Of a stretch of 64,000 bases of DNA, positions 1 through 7,530 are shown one piece after another. The notes under the pieces were generated by a model. That model searched no databases, was not told the origin of the DNA, and saw only the letters and a list, made by a program, of their open reading frames with translations. Origin of the DNA: Luteimonas rhizosphaericola (GTDB taxonomy: Bacteria; Pseudomonadota; Gammaproteobacteria; Xanthomonadales; Xanthomonadaceae); NCBI RefSeq assembly GCF_029888045.1, contig NZ_JARXRN010000028.1:453678-517677 (forward strand), in the 5' to 3' direction. How positions within the stretch are numbered: position 1 is the stretch's first letter; each line of letters begins with the position of its first letter. Position numbers and translations under genes: made by a program.

Positions 1-44
1 CGGCCGGCCGGCCCTGCCGTCCCCGCACGCGTGGGCCGATCCCC

Positions 45-50
45 GATAAT
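45..50 (+). promoter_or_regulatory. -10 box upstream of birA
   Basis: A GATAAT hexamer ends exactly seven bases before an ATG at 57, the spacing expected if transcription starts on that ATG. The -35 region would lie in the first bases of the window and no consensus hexamer is seen there. The call rests on resemblance to the sigma-70 -10 consensus and on the same arrangement at several other genes in this window. Confidence 0.4.
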
Positions 51-56
51 CCGGCC

Positions 57-80
57 ATGCTTTCGACCTTCCGTCCATGA
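57..80 (+). other. possible 7-codon leader minigene overlapping birA start
   Basis: ATG at 57 opens a seven-codon frame (MLSTFRP) whose TGA at 78-80 overlaps the birA ATG at 77 in an ATGA arrangement. The minigene would begin at the +1 of the predicted GATAAT promoter, so a leaderless mRNA could load ribosomes on it and couple re-initiation to birA, which has no clear Shine-Dalgarno sequence of its own. This is inference from spacing; chance is possible for so short a frame. Confidence 0.3.
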
Positions 81-1072
81 CGTCCTCCGCCGACCGCGCG
101 CTGCTGCTGCGCCTGGCCGCCGGCCCGGCCTCGGGCGACGCCCTGGCACGCGACGCCGGGCAGACCCGGGCCGCGGTGTGGAAGCGGATCCAGGCGCTGC
201 GCGAGGCAGGGGTGGCGATCGAGGCCCGTCCGGGGCGTGGCTATGTGCTGTCGGGAGCGGTCGACCTGCTCGATGCGGAGCGCATCCGGGCCGAGCTGCC
301 GGCCGCCCTGAGCACCGGAATCGATTCGCTGGAGGTGGCCTGGTCGCTGGACTCGACCAGTTCCGAGCTGCTGCGCCGCAGCCAGCCGAAGGATGGTGTG
401 CAGGTCCTGCTGGCCGAGCGCCAGACCGGCGGGCGCGGGCGCCTCGGCCGCCCCTGGACCTCGCCGCTGGCGGCCAACCTGTATCTCTCGGTGGCGCGCC
501 GCTTCGAGGGCGGCCTGGCGCGGCTGGGCGGGCTGAGCCTGGTGGCCGGGGTCGCCGTGGTCAACGCGCTGCGCGCCCTGGGGGTCGACCGCGCGCGGCT
601 GAAATGGCCCAATGACGTGGTGGTGGACGACGGCGCGCGCCTGCGCAAGCTGGGCGGGATCCTGGTCGAGGGCGGCGGCGAGTACGGCGGGCCGGTGCGC
701 GCGGTGATCGGCATCGGCCTCAACGTGCGGATGCCCGACGCCGCCGGCGCCCGGATCGACCAGCCCTGGATCGACCTGCAGGCCTTGTGCGACCCGCCGC
801 CGCGCGACGCGATCGCCGCCGCGCTGCTCGGGGCGCTGCTGCCGGCGCTCTCCGCCTTCGACCGTGAAGGACTGGCGCCGGTGCTGCCGCGCTACGCGGC
901 CTGCGACGTGCTGTGCGGCCGCGAGGTCCGGGTGCAGGCGGCGGACGGGCACCAGGACGGCATCGCGCTCGGCCTGGCGGCGGACGGCGCGCTGCGCGTG
1001 CGCACGCCTTGCGGCGAACGCGTCTTCCACGCCGGCGAGGCGAGCCTGCGCACGGTCGGGAGCGGGACGTGA
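77..1072 (+). CDS. birA: Bifunctional biotin ligase / biotin operon repressor BirA
   Basis: This enzyme activates biotin as biotinyl-AMP and transfers it to the carrier subunit of acetyl-CoA carboxylase in the cytoplasm. The 331-residue product has an N-terminal winged-helix region (about residues 5-60, with TRAAVWKRIQAL as the recognition segment), which marks the repressor-capable form. The ligase domain carries GRGRLGRPW at 119-127, the ATP/biotin loop, and KWPND at 176-180. Length matches the family (about 320). The start at 77 is the first in-frame ATG before the helix-turn-helix. Its TGA overlaps the GTG start of coaX, so the two are translationally coupled, the usual birA-coaX pairing. 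Confidence 0.93.
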   Translation: MTSSADRALLLRLAAGPASGDALARDAGQTRAAVWKRIQALREAGVAIEARPGRGYVLSGAVDLLDAERIRAELPAALSTGIDSLEVAWSLDSTSSELLRRSQPKDGVQVLLAERQTGGRGRLGRPWTSPLAANLYLSVARRFEGGLARLGGLSLVAGVAVVNALRALGVDRARLKWPNDVVVDDGARLRKLGGILVEGGGEYGGPVRAVIGIGLNVRMPDAAGARIDQPWIDLQALCDPPPRDAIAAALLGALLPALSAFDREGLAPVLPRYAACDVLCGREVRVQAADGHQDGIALGLAADGALRVRTPCGERVFHAGEASLRTVGSGT

Positions 1073-1806
1073 GCGCGTGGGTGTTCGATCTGGGCAATTC
1101 GCGGCTCAAGTGCGCGCCGCTCGGCGAGGACGGGCGCCCGGGCGACGTACTGGCATTCGCCCACGATGGACGCGCGCTGGACGCCGGGTGGGAGCGCGCG
1201 CTGCCGATGCGGATCGAGGCCGCGCACGTGGCCAGCGTCGCCGCGCCCGCATTGCGGGTGGCGCTGCTCGAGGCGCTGTCGGCGCGCTGCGCGCGCATCG
1301 GGCTGGCGTCCACCCAGCGTGCCTGGGGCGGCGTGCGCATCGCCTACGCCGCGCCGGAGCGGCTCGGCGTGGACCGGTTCCTGGCGATGCTCGCCGCGCA
1401 TTCGCGGGGCGGCGCGTGGCTGGTCGTCGGCGTGGGCACCGCGCTGACGATCGACCTGGTCGACGCGGACGGTCGTCACCACGGCGGCCGGATCGCGCCC
1501 TCGCCGGCGCTGATGCGCGAGGCGCTGCACGCGCGCGCGACGCAGCTGCCCCCTGTCGGCGGGCATTACCGCGAATTCGCGACTGACACCGACGATGCCC
1601 TGGCGTCGGGCTGCACCGGGGCCGCGCTGGCGCTGGTGACGTGCAGTGGCGAGGCCGCGGCGCAGCTGTGCGGACGCCCGGTGCCGGTGCTGCTGCACGG
1701 CGGCGGCGCCGACGCCCTGCGGCCGCACCTGCCCGATGCGGTGCATGCGCCCGCGCTGGTGCTCGAAGGCCTGGGCTGCTGGGCCCAGGTCGGGCGCACG
1801 CCCTAG
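1069..1806 (+). CDS. coaX: Type III pantothenate kinase CoaX
   Basis: This cytoplasmic enzyme phosphorylates pantothenate in the first step of coenzyme A synthesis. The N-terminal DLGNSRLK (from residue 7) is the phosphate-binding motif of the ASKHA-fold type III kinases, and GVGTALTID near residue 125 is the second conserved nucleotide-binding segment. The product is 245 residues, typical of the family. I place the start at the GTG overlapping the birA stop (GTGA), because the motif begins six residues later; an upstream ATG in the same frame would add a 52-residue Arg-rich tail inside birA. The TAG stop is embedded in the -10 box predicted for the next gene. Confidence 0.92.
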   Translation: MSAWVFDLGNSRLKCAPLGEDGRPGDVLAFAHDGRALDAGWERALPMRIEAAHVASVAAPALRVALLEALSARCARIGLASTQRAWGGVRIAYAAPERLGVDRFLAMLAAHSRGGAWLVVGVGTALTIDLVDADGRHHGGRIAPSPALMREALHARATQLPPVGGHYREFATDTDDALASGCTGAALALVTCSGEAAAQLCGRPVPVLLHGGGADALRPHLPDAVHAPALVLEGLGCWAQVGRTP

Positions 1807-1809
1807 AAT
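1804..1809 (+). promoter_or_regulatory. -10 box (TAGAAT) overlapping the coaX stop codon
   Basis: TAGAAT here contains the TAG stop of coaX and ends seven bases before the ATG of the SPOR-domain gene at 1816. That spacing predicts a leaderless transcript starting at the A of the ATG. No good -35 hexamer is visible 17 bases upstream. Inferred from consensus and spacing only. Confidence 0.45.
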
Positions 1810-1815
1810 CGGTCG

Positions 1816-2598
1816 ATGTTCGCGCGCGCCCTCATCGTCCTGCTCCTGATCCTCAATCTCGGGGTCGCGCTGTGGTGGGCCACGCGCGAGGAGGCGGTGC
1901 CGGCGACGTCCGTCGCGCTGCCGGCGGGCGCCGAACCCCTGCAGCTGCTGGGCGAAGCGCCGCCACCGCCGGCCGGCGCAGCTGCGCGCCCGGCGGAGAC
2001 GGCGTCGGCGCGCGCGTCGGTGCCTGTTCCGGTGGCCAGTGGCGCCGATGGGGCCCCGCCACCTGCCACGGTGTCGTCCGATCCTCCTGCGGTCGCCGGG
2101 TCCCTGCCCGCGGCGAGCCAGTGCCACGCGTTCGGCCCCTTCGATGATGCCCAGGCCGCCGCGCGCGCCGCGGCGGCGCTGCGGCCCGCCGTGCTGCGCG
2201 TGGCCACGCGCGAGGTGCGCGAGGCGCGCGGCGCGTCGCGCGGCTGGGATGTCCGGCTGCCCGGGCTGTCCGATCGCGCGGCCGCGGAGGCGATGGCGGC
2301 GCGCCTGACGGCGGCGGGATTCCGGGACCATTACCTGATGCCGGCCGATGCGGCGGGCCGGGTCGACATCGCGCTCGGGCGCTTCGGCGGCGAGGACGCG
2401 GCCCGGCGCCACCGCGCCGCGCTGCAGGCGGCGGGGTTCGAGGCGGTCGAGGCCCCGATCGGCGATGGCGGGCCGGTCCGGCACTGGGTCGACGTGGCCG
2501 CGGGTCCGGAGGCCGACCTGCCCGTGCTGCAGCAGGCCGCTGCCGCCACGCAGCGCGAGCGCATCGAGTGCGACCGGTTCGCGGCAGCGGGGCGCTGA
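1816..2598 (+). CDS. Membrane-anchored SPOR-domain protein
   Basis: The 260-residue product starts with one hydrophobic segment (residues 4-21) followed by a low-complexity Ala/Pro-rich linker to about residue 100. The C-terminal half has two betaalpha-type repeats (CHAFGPFDDAQAAARAAAAL and later RVDIALGRFGGEDAARRH) with the alternating pattern of SPOR domains, which bind denuded septal peptidoglycan. It is probably inner-membrane anchored with the SPOR domain in the periplasm, acting at division sites. It follows coaX directly and may have its own promoter at 1804. The exact substrate and partners cannot be told from sequence. Confidence 0.75.
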   Translation: MFARALIVLLLILNLGVALWWATREEAVPATSVALPAGAEPLQLLGEAPPPPAGAAARPAETASARASVPVPVASGADGAPPPATVSSDPPAVAGSLPAASQCHAFGPFDDAQAAARAAAALRPAVLRVATREVREARGASRGWDVRLPGLSDRAAAEAMAARLTAAGFRDHYLMPADAAGRVDIALGRFGGEDAARRHRAALQAAGFEAVEAPIGDGGPVRHWVDVAAGPEADLPVLQQAAAATQRERIECDRFAAAGR

Positions 2599-2609
2599 AC
2601 CGCTTGGGC

Positions 2610-2615
2610 TAGAAT
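2610..2615 (+). promoter_or_regulatory. -10 box (TAGAAT) for tRNA-Thr
   Basis: TAGAAT lies 28 bases before the mature tRNA 5' end, a normal distance for a tRNA precursor leader. No clear -35 hexamer is seen. Confidence 0.45.
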
Positions 2616-2642
2616 GCCGCCGTCCGGCCGCGCCGGCCCGTT

Positions 2643-2718
2643 GCCGCTTTAGCTCAGCTGGTAGAGCAACCGCCTTGTAAGCGGTAGGTCGTCCGTTCGA
2701 ATCGGACAAGCGGCACCA
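2643..2718 (+). tRNA. tRNA-Thr (UGU)
   Basis: This 76-nt cloverleaf has a seven-base acceptor stem (GCCGCTT with AAGCGGC), the D-arm sequence AGCTCAGCTGGTAGAGC, an anticodon stem ACCGC/GCGGT around the loop CTTGTAA giving anticodon TGT, a T-loop GTTCGAATC, and an encoded CCA end. It stands alone between the SPOR gene and the arginase gene. Confidence 0.96.
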
Positions 2719-2865
2719 GCGCCGGACCTGCCCCTCGCACATGGAATCCGCGCCGGCGCATGGCGCGCCGCGGCCCGGGCCCGTGGCCGGATGTTGCGCC
2801 GCGCCACCGCGCCGCAGCGACGCATCGCTAGACTGCGGGCCCGATCCACCCAGGAGCGCTGCCCG

Positions 2866-3789
2866 ATGCCACGACGCTATCCCCCGGTCTCGATCTTCGG
2901 CGTGCCGACCGACGTCGGCGCAGGCACGCGCGGCGCTTCGATGGGGCCCGAAGCGCTGCGGGTCGCGGGCCTGGGCGAGGCGCTCTCCGCGCGCGGCGTC
3001 GACGTGGCCGACGCCGGCGACGTGGTCGGGCCCAAGAACCCGTGGCGCGGACCTGAGGCGGGCTATCGCCATCTCGACGAAGTGGTGGCCTGGAACCGAG
3101 GCGTGTTCGAGACGGCGTCGGCGATCCTGCGCGACGGCCGGATGCCCGTGATGCTCGGCGGCGACCACTGCCTGGCGATCGGCTCGATCGCCGCGGTCGC
3201 CCGGCACTGCCGCGAGGCCGGCAAGCCCCTGCGCGTGCTGTGGCTGGATGCGCACACCGATTTCAACACCAGCACGATCACGCCCTCGGGCAACGTCCAC
3301 GGCATGCCGGTGGCGTGCCTGTGCGGGATCGGGCCCGAAGCCCTGACCGGCATCGGCGGGCACGTGCCGGCGATCGTGCCGGCGCAGGTGCGCCAGCTCG
3401 GCATCCGTTCGGTCGACCAGGACGAGAAGCGCCTGGTCAAGGAGCACCGCCTCGACATCTACGACATGCGCTACATCGACGAGGTCGGGATGAAGCGGGC
3501 GATGGAGCAGGCACTGCAGGACCTCGCGCCCGGCACCCACCTGCACGTGAGCTTCGATGTCGATATCCTCGATCCGACGATCGCGCCGGGAACCGGGACC
3601 CCGATCCCCGGCGGCGTGAACTATCGCGAGGCGCAGCTGATCATGGAGATGATCGCCGACACCGGGCTGCTGGGCTCGCTGGACATCGTCGAGGTGAACC
3701 CGGCGCTGGACGCGCGCAACGCCACCGCCGAGCTGGCCGTCGACCTGGTGGAAAGCCTGTTCGGCAAGTCGACGCTGATGCGCGATTGA
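2866..3789 (+). CDS. rocF: Arginase
   Basis: Arginase hydrolyses L-arginine to ornithine and urea, using a binuclear manganese centre. All ligand motifs are present: GGDH (98-101), DAHTDFN (128-134) and DVDILDP (231-237). The 307-residue length is standard for arginases of the ureohydrolase family, and the sequence is closer to arginase than to agmatinase. A CAGGAG ribosome site lies about ten bases before the ATG at 2866; an earlier in-frame ATG at 2791 would add an Arg-rich extension without conservation features. The gene is monocistronic and follows tRNA-Thr. No urease or ornithine genes are nearby. Confidence 0.92.
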   Translation: MPRRYPPVSIFGVPTDVGAGTRGASMGPEALRVAGLGEALSARGVDVADAGDVVGPKNPWRGPEAGYRHLDEVVAWNRGVFETASAILRDGRMPVMLGGDHCLAIGSIAAVARHCREAGKPLRVLWLDAHTDFNTSTITPSGNVHGMPVACLCGIGPEALTGIGGHVPAIVPAQVRQLGIRSVDQDEKRLVKEHRLDIYDMRYIDEVGMKRAMEQALQDLAPGTHLHVSFDVDILDPTIAPGTGTPIPGGVNYREAQLIMEMIADTGLLGSLDIVEVNPALDARNATAELAVDLVESLFGKSTLMRD

Positions 3790-3959
3790 GGCCGGCGTTG
3801 ACGCTCCATGCACATGGATGAACGGCGCGCAGGCGTGGAATCCGGGCGCGATCGCGGCAACGGGGCATTCAACGCGGCGTTCACGCGGGCGGCGGTCTGA
3901 TGTCTCCCGACGGGCGCGGACTCCCGCGACCGCATCGACGAGACCCGAGGAGAAACCAG

Positions 3960-4115
3960 ATGAAGCGTTTGATGGCCATGATGCTGCTTGCCATGTTTTC
4001 GGTCGGCATGCTGTCGGCGTGCAACACGACCAAGGGCTTCGGCCAGGATGTCGAGAAGGTCGGCGACAAGATCGAGGGCGCGGCCGAAGACACCGGCGGC
4101 ACCGATCCGAACTGA
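3960..4115 (+). CDS. Entericidin-like small lipoprotein
   Basis: This 51-residue protein has a positively charged start, a hydrophobic signal segment and the lipobox LSAC (Cys19), so it should be a lipid-anchored envelope protein. The mature part NTTKGFGQDVEKVGDKIEGA is characteristic of the EcnA/EcnB entericidin family, whose E. coli members are linked to envelope stress and stationary-phase lysis. The ATG at 3960 is chosen because it starts directly before the signal peptide and has GGAG about nine bases upstream. A strong terminator follows at 4140. No paired EcnA-like gene is seen. Confidence 0.85.
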   Translation: MKRLMAMMLLAMFSVGMLSACNTTKGFGQDVEKVGDKIEGAAEDTGGTDPN

Positions 4116-4137
4116 TCGACGACGCCAGTCGTAGCGA

Positions 4138-4164
4138 AGAAGCCGGCGCAAGCCGGCTTTTTCG
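4138..4164 (+). terminator. Rho-independent terminator after the entericidin gene
   Basis: AAGCCGGC and GCCGGCTT form an eight-base stem (4140-4147 with 4152-4159) around a GCAA tetraloop, followed by a run of T. It lies 24 bases after the stop codon. Confidence 0.85.
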
Positions 4165-4381
4165 TTGCGGCCGGTGGCGATCCGCACGCAGGCCGACGCT
4201 GCCATCGATCGTGCGCCCGGCCTACAGCTGAACGTGCGCGCCCCGCCAGTCAGGCTTGTGATCGGCGACTTACGAAAACTTGATGCGACCGTGATGGTGC
4301 GGAGCCGATGATCGATTCATCGATGCGCAGACAGCCATTGCGCAGCGATGACATTCCCACATTTCTTCAAGGATTCGAGCC

Positions 4382-4582
4382 ATGAACAAAGACATCATTG
4401 CCGGCAAGTGGACCCAGCTCAAGGGTCAGGCCCAGGCCAAGTGGGGCGACCTGACCGACGACGTGTTCGATGTTGCCGAGGGCGACAGCAAGTACCTCGC
4501 CGGCAAGCTGCAGGAGCGCTACGGCTGGGAGCGCGAGCGCGCCGAGCAGGAAGTGCGCGATTTCGAGAAGACCCTCAACTGA
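4382..4582 (+). CDS. CsbD-family stress protein
   Basis: This 66-residue hydrophilic protein begins [18 protein letters not shown], the signature of the CsbD family (general-stress proteins in Bacillus and YjbJ-type proteins in enterobacteria). The whole domain is present, with the repeated K-W-(T/G) pattern and the closing [12 protein letters not shown] helix. It is probably cytosolic; the biochemical role of the family is unknown. The long upstream gap (4116-4381) holds only short repeats such as ATCGATTCATCGAT. A terminator follows at 4672, so it is a single-gene unit, consistent with stress regulation. Confidence 0.9.
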   Translation: MNKDIIAGKWTQLKGQAQAKWGDLTDDVFDVAEGDSKYLAGKLQERYGWERERAEQEVRDFEKTLN

Positions 4583-4671
4583 TCCGCACGCGCCTGCGAT
4601 ACGTGGGAGGCTGCCTACAGCTCTCCCACGCGCAGGCGGTACTGCGATGCACACCCAGGGGTGTGCGAGGC

Positions 4672-4700
4672 AAGAGGCCGGCATCGCCGGCCTCTTTTTT
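4672..4700 (+). terminator. Rho-independent terminator after csbD-like gene
   Basis: AAGAGGCCGGC pairs with GCCGGCCTCTT across an ATC loop and is followed by T residues. It sits about 90 bases past the CsbD-like stop and ends that transcript before the convergent gene at 4815. Confidence 0.88.
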
Positions 4701-4814
4701 GTTGTCCTACCGGACACCCGCTCTGCTGTCGCGCGGGGACATAGCGCTGGAATGCCCCTCCTCGCCAGGACTCGCGCATACGCATTTGCGGGCCGAGCCG
4801 GGTGGGCGCCGCGC

Positions 4815-5663
4815 TCAGCGCCACCGGCCCGGCGGATCGGGGACGAATGCGCCCGGGAACGGCTGGGGCCGCCGCGCTCCGGGATCGCGCCATCCATGCG
4901 GCAGGATGCCGCGTGCCGCCAGCGCATCGGGCGCGTCGTAGCGCAGCTGGCTGACCTGCACGGGATGCCGGCTGGCGCGCACGAACGAGGTCTGTCCCGC
5001 AGGTGACCATTCGCGTGCGCCGTGGCCCGTTCCGATCTGCTGGCGCGCTTGCCCATGACCTGTCGCGTGATCTGCCGCGCCGCGCTCGGCGGCGCTCGAC
5101 TCCGGACGGGCCGCGGACGCGTCAGCGTCGCGGTCCGCGTACAGGCCAGGCCGGTCGCTGTTGCGTACGACAGGCGGCGCCGGGGCGGACGGCGCCGCGA
5201 CGGGCGCCTCGTCGCTCCATCCGCGCTCGCGGAACACCGCCACCCCGATCGTTCCGACGTTGCCGGGGCGGCCGGTGCGCGCCGCATAGCTGTCATCGAC
5301 CGCGGTGAAGACGAACGCGGCCACATCCGCGTGCGACTTGCGCCAGCCGTTGATCTCCGCGCTCTGCCAGGGCGCGAGCACGTAGCCGGTCTGCGCCGGG
5401 TGCGCGGTCTGGCCGGTGACGGCGTTGACGCCGTCGATCGACAGCACCACCAGCATGCGTTCGCCGCTGGTGTTGGTCAGGCGCACGCCGTAGCGATGCC
5501 CCGGGGCGCCGGCGATCCACGATTCGCCGTCGAAGGGCAGGGCAGGCAGCCAGCGATCGCGGTCGCGATCGACGATGGCCACGCGCACCAGCGGGTCGGC
5601 GGCGGCGGGCAGGGCGGTCGCCCACAGGGCGAGGAGCAGCAGGGGGACGATGGAGCGTCGCAT
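4815..5663 (-). CDS. Secreted protein of unknown function
   Basis: I do not recognise this family. The 282-residue product starts with a clear signal peptide (MRRSIVPLLLLALWATALPAAA). The first half (residues 25-150) looks like a compact beta-rich domain, with conserved-looking stretches GHRYGVRLTNTSGERMLVVL and GYVLAPWQSAEINGWRKS. The second half is low-complexity and Ala/Pro/Arg-rich, with little predicted structure. The ATG at 5663 is chosen because it opens the signal peptide; upstream extension reads into the region antisense to the trpS leader. It is convergent with the csbD-like gene and divergent from trpS. Export to the periplasm is likely. Confidence 0.7.
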   Translation of the reverse strand: MRRSIVPLLLLALWATALPAAADPLVRVAIVDRDRDRWLPALPFDGESWIAGAPGHRYGVRLTNTSGERMLVVLSIDGVNAVTGQTAHPAQTGYVLAPWQSAEINGWRKSHADVAAFVFTAVDDSYAARTGRPGNVGTIGVAVFRERGWSDEAPVAAPSAPAPPVVRNSDRPGLYADRDADASAARPESSAAERGAADHATGHGQARQQIGTGHGAREWSPAGQTSFVRASRHPVQVSQLRYDAPDALAARGILPHGWRDPGARRPQPFPGAFVPDPPGRWR

Positions 5664-5791
5664 GGCGCAGGTCTCGTGAATGGGACCACGCGGCGAACGT
5701 CTGGCGGCCGGCAGCGGGGTTGCGGCGAGGGCGCGCGCGGCAGCGGTTAAACTTCCTGTCCACCTCCGCAGTCGCCTCCGGTGCCCACGCA

Positions 5792-7138
5792 ATGCCCGCA
5801 CGTCCCACCCGCGTCCTGACCGGCATCACCACGTCCGGGACCCCGCACCTGGGCAACTACGTCGGGGCGGTGCGGCCGGCGATCGCCGCCAGCCGCGATC
5901 CCGGCAGCGAGAGCTTCTATTTCCTGGCCGACCTGCACAGCCTGATCAAGGCGCAGGATCCCGCGCGCACCCAGCGCTCGACGCTGGAAATCGCCGCGAC
6001 CTGGCTGGCGGCGGGGCTGGAGCCGGACCGGGTGTGGTTCTACCGCCAGAGCGACATCCCCGAGATCACCGAGCTGACCTGGCTGCTGACCTGCGTCGCC
6101 GGCAAGGGCATCCTCAACCGCGCCCACGCGTACAAGGCCGCGGTCGACCGCAACCGCGCCGAGGGCGAGGACGACGACAGCGGCGTGACCGCCGGACTGT
6201 TCATGTACCCGGTGCTGATGGCTGCCGACATCCTGATCTTCGACGCCGACAAGGTGCCGGTGGGCCGCGACCAGGTGCAGCACATCGAGATGGCGCGCGA
6301 CTTCGGCCAGCGTTTCAACCACGTCTACGGGCGCGAGTGGTTCGCGCTGCCCGAGGCGGTCGTGGAGGCGCACGTGGCCACGCTGCCGGGCCTGGACGGG
6401 CGCAAGATGAGCAAGAGCTACGACAACACCATCCCGCTGTTCGTGCCGCCGGCCGAACTGCGGCGACTGGTGTTCTCGATCGTCACCGACTCGCGCGCGC
6501 CGGGCGAGCCCAAGCCGGTCGAGGGTTCGGCGCTGTACGAGCTGTATCGCGCCTTCGCGTCGGCCGACGAGAGCGCCGCCTTCGCCCAGGCCTTCGCCGA
6601 CGGCATCGCCTGGGGCGAGGCCAAGCAGCGCCTGGCCGACCTGCTGGAGCGCGAGATCGCGCCGCTGCGCGAGCGCTACCTGGACCTGGTGGCACGCCCG
6701 GGCGACATCGAGGACATCCTGCGCGACGGCGCCCGCCGCCTGCGCGAACGCCACGCCACGCCGCTGATGGCGCAGCTGCGCGAGGCGGTGGGGTTGCGCG
6801 ACCTGTCGCAGGTGCGGCTCGGGGCTTCGGCGTCCGCCGCCCCCGACGCATCGGGGGCGACGGCGAAACCGCCGCTGGCGACGTTCAAGCAGTACCGCGA
6901 GGCCGATGGGCGGTTCTACTTCAAGCTGGTGGAAGGCGAGCGCGTGCTGCTGCAGAGCCATGCCTTCGACGCGCCGCGCGAGGCGGGGCAGGCGATCGCG
7001 GCGCTGCGCCGCGGCGACGTGCCGCTGGCCGAGGCCCCGGCCGACCTCGTCGAGGGCGTCGCCGAGTCCGACGTGCGCGCGGCGCTGGACGCGATCGCGG
7101 CCGCCGACGCGGCAAAGGCCGCGAAGGCATCGACATGA
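5792..7138 (+). CDS. trpS: Tryptophanyl-tRNA synthetase with C-terminal extension
   Basis: This class I synthetase charges tRNA-Trp. The HIGH-type motif is PHLGN (residues 18-22) and the KMSKS loop is intact near residue 205. Standard TrpS is about 335-350 residues, whereas this protein has 448. The extra part holds a disordered Ala-rich linker (about 335-360), then a segment near residues 364-407 (FKQYREADGRFYFKLVEG) that resembles the YegP/DUF1508 fold, and an Ala-rich tail. The ATG at 5792 is just before the conserved TRVLTGITTSG. Its stop overlaps the ATG of a small membrane protein gene (ATGA), so the two are cotranslated. Confidence 0.93.
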   Translation: MPARPTRVLTGITTSGTPHLGNYVGAVRPAIAASRDPGSESFYFLADLHSLIKAQDPARTQRSTLEIAATWLAAGLEPDRVWFYRQSDIPEITELTWLLTCVAGKGILNRAHAYKAAVDRNRAEGEDDDSGVTAGLFMYPVLMAADILIFDADKVPVGRDQVQHIEMARDFGQRFNHVYGREWFALPEAVVEAHVATLPGLDGRKMSKSYDNTIPLFVPPAELRRLVFSIVTDSRAPGEPKPVEGSALYELYRAFASADESAAFAQAFADGIAWGEAKQRLADLLEREIAPLRERYLDLVARPGDIEDILRDGARRLRERHATPLMAQLREAVGLRDLSQVRLGASASAAPDASGATAKPPLATFKQYREADGRFYFKLVEGERVLLQSHAFDAPREAGQAIAALRRGDVPLAEAPADLVEGVAESDVRAALDAIAAADAAKAAKAST

Positions 7139-7446
7139 ATCCGCTGGTCGAGCTCAACCTCACCCTGATCCTGTTCCTGCCCTGGTTCGCGATCCTCGCC
7201 ACGCTGTACTGCTGGTTTCCGCGCCAGCCGCGCGGCGCGGCGCGCGTGGCCTACGACGTGGCGACGCTGGCGCTGTCGGTGGGCGCGTTCCTGTGGAGCG
7301 TGTACTGGTCGGTGGACAATGCCGATACGCAGTACGGCCGGCTGTGGCCGCAGATCCTCGCCACCGCGCTCGGCTACGGCGTGTTCCTGGGCGTGCTCGG
7401 GCTCGCCTTCCTCGTCCGTCGCCGCGTGCTGCGCCCGCGGGACTGA
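7135..7446 (+). CDS. Small integral membrane protein coupled to trpS
   Basis: I cannot name a family for this 103-residue protein. It has three hydrophobic stretches (about residues 8-28, 39-58 and 73-93) separated by short charged loops, and it ends in an Arg-rich tail (RRRVLRPRD). It probably sits in the inner membrane with the tail in the cytoplasm. The start codon overlaps the trpS TGA as ATGA, so it is translated with trpS. Nothing in the sequence indicates catalysis. Confidence 0.75.
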   Translation: MNPLVELNLTLILFLPWFAILATLYCWFPRQPRGAARVAYDVATLALSVGAFLWSVYWSVDNADTQYGRLWPQILATALGYGVFLGVLGLAFLVRRRVLRPRD

Positions 7447-7530
7447 GGCCGCCGGGGCGTCGCGCCGGACGGTCGACCGCGGCCCCGGCATCGGCGACAC
7501 TGCGGGCCGGGCATGCGACGGAGACGCACG

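Noticed and set aside
892-3813. 973-codon minus-strand frame opposite birA to arginase
   Set aside because: It runs antisense to coaX, a tRNA and arginase, with Arg/His-rich low-complexity sequence and no domain.
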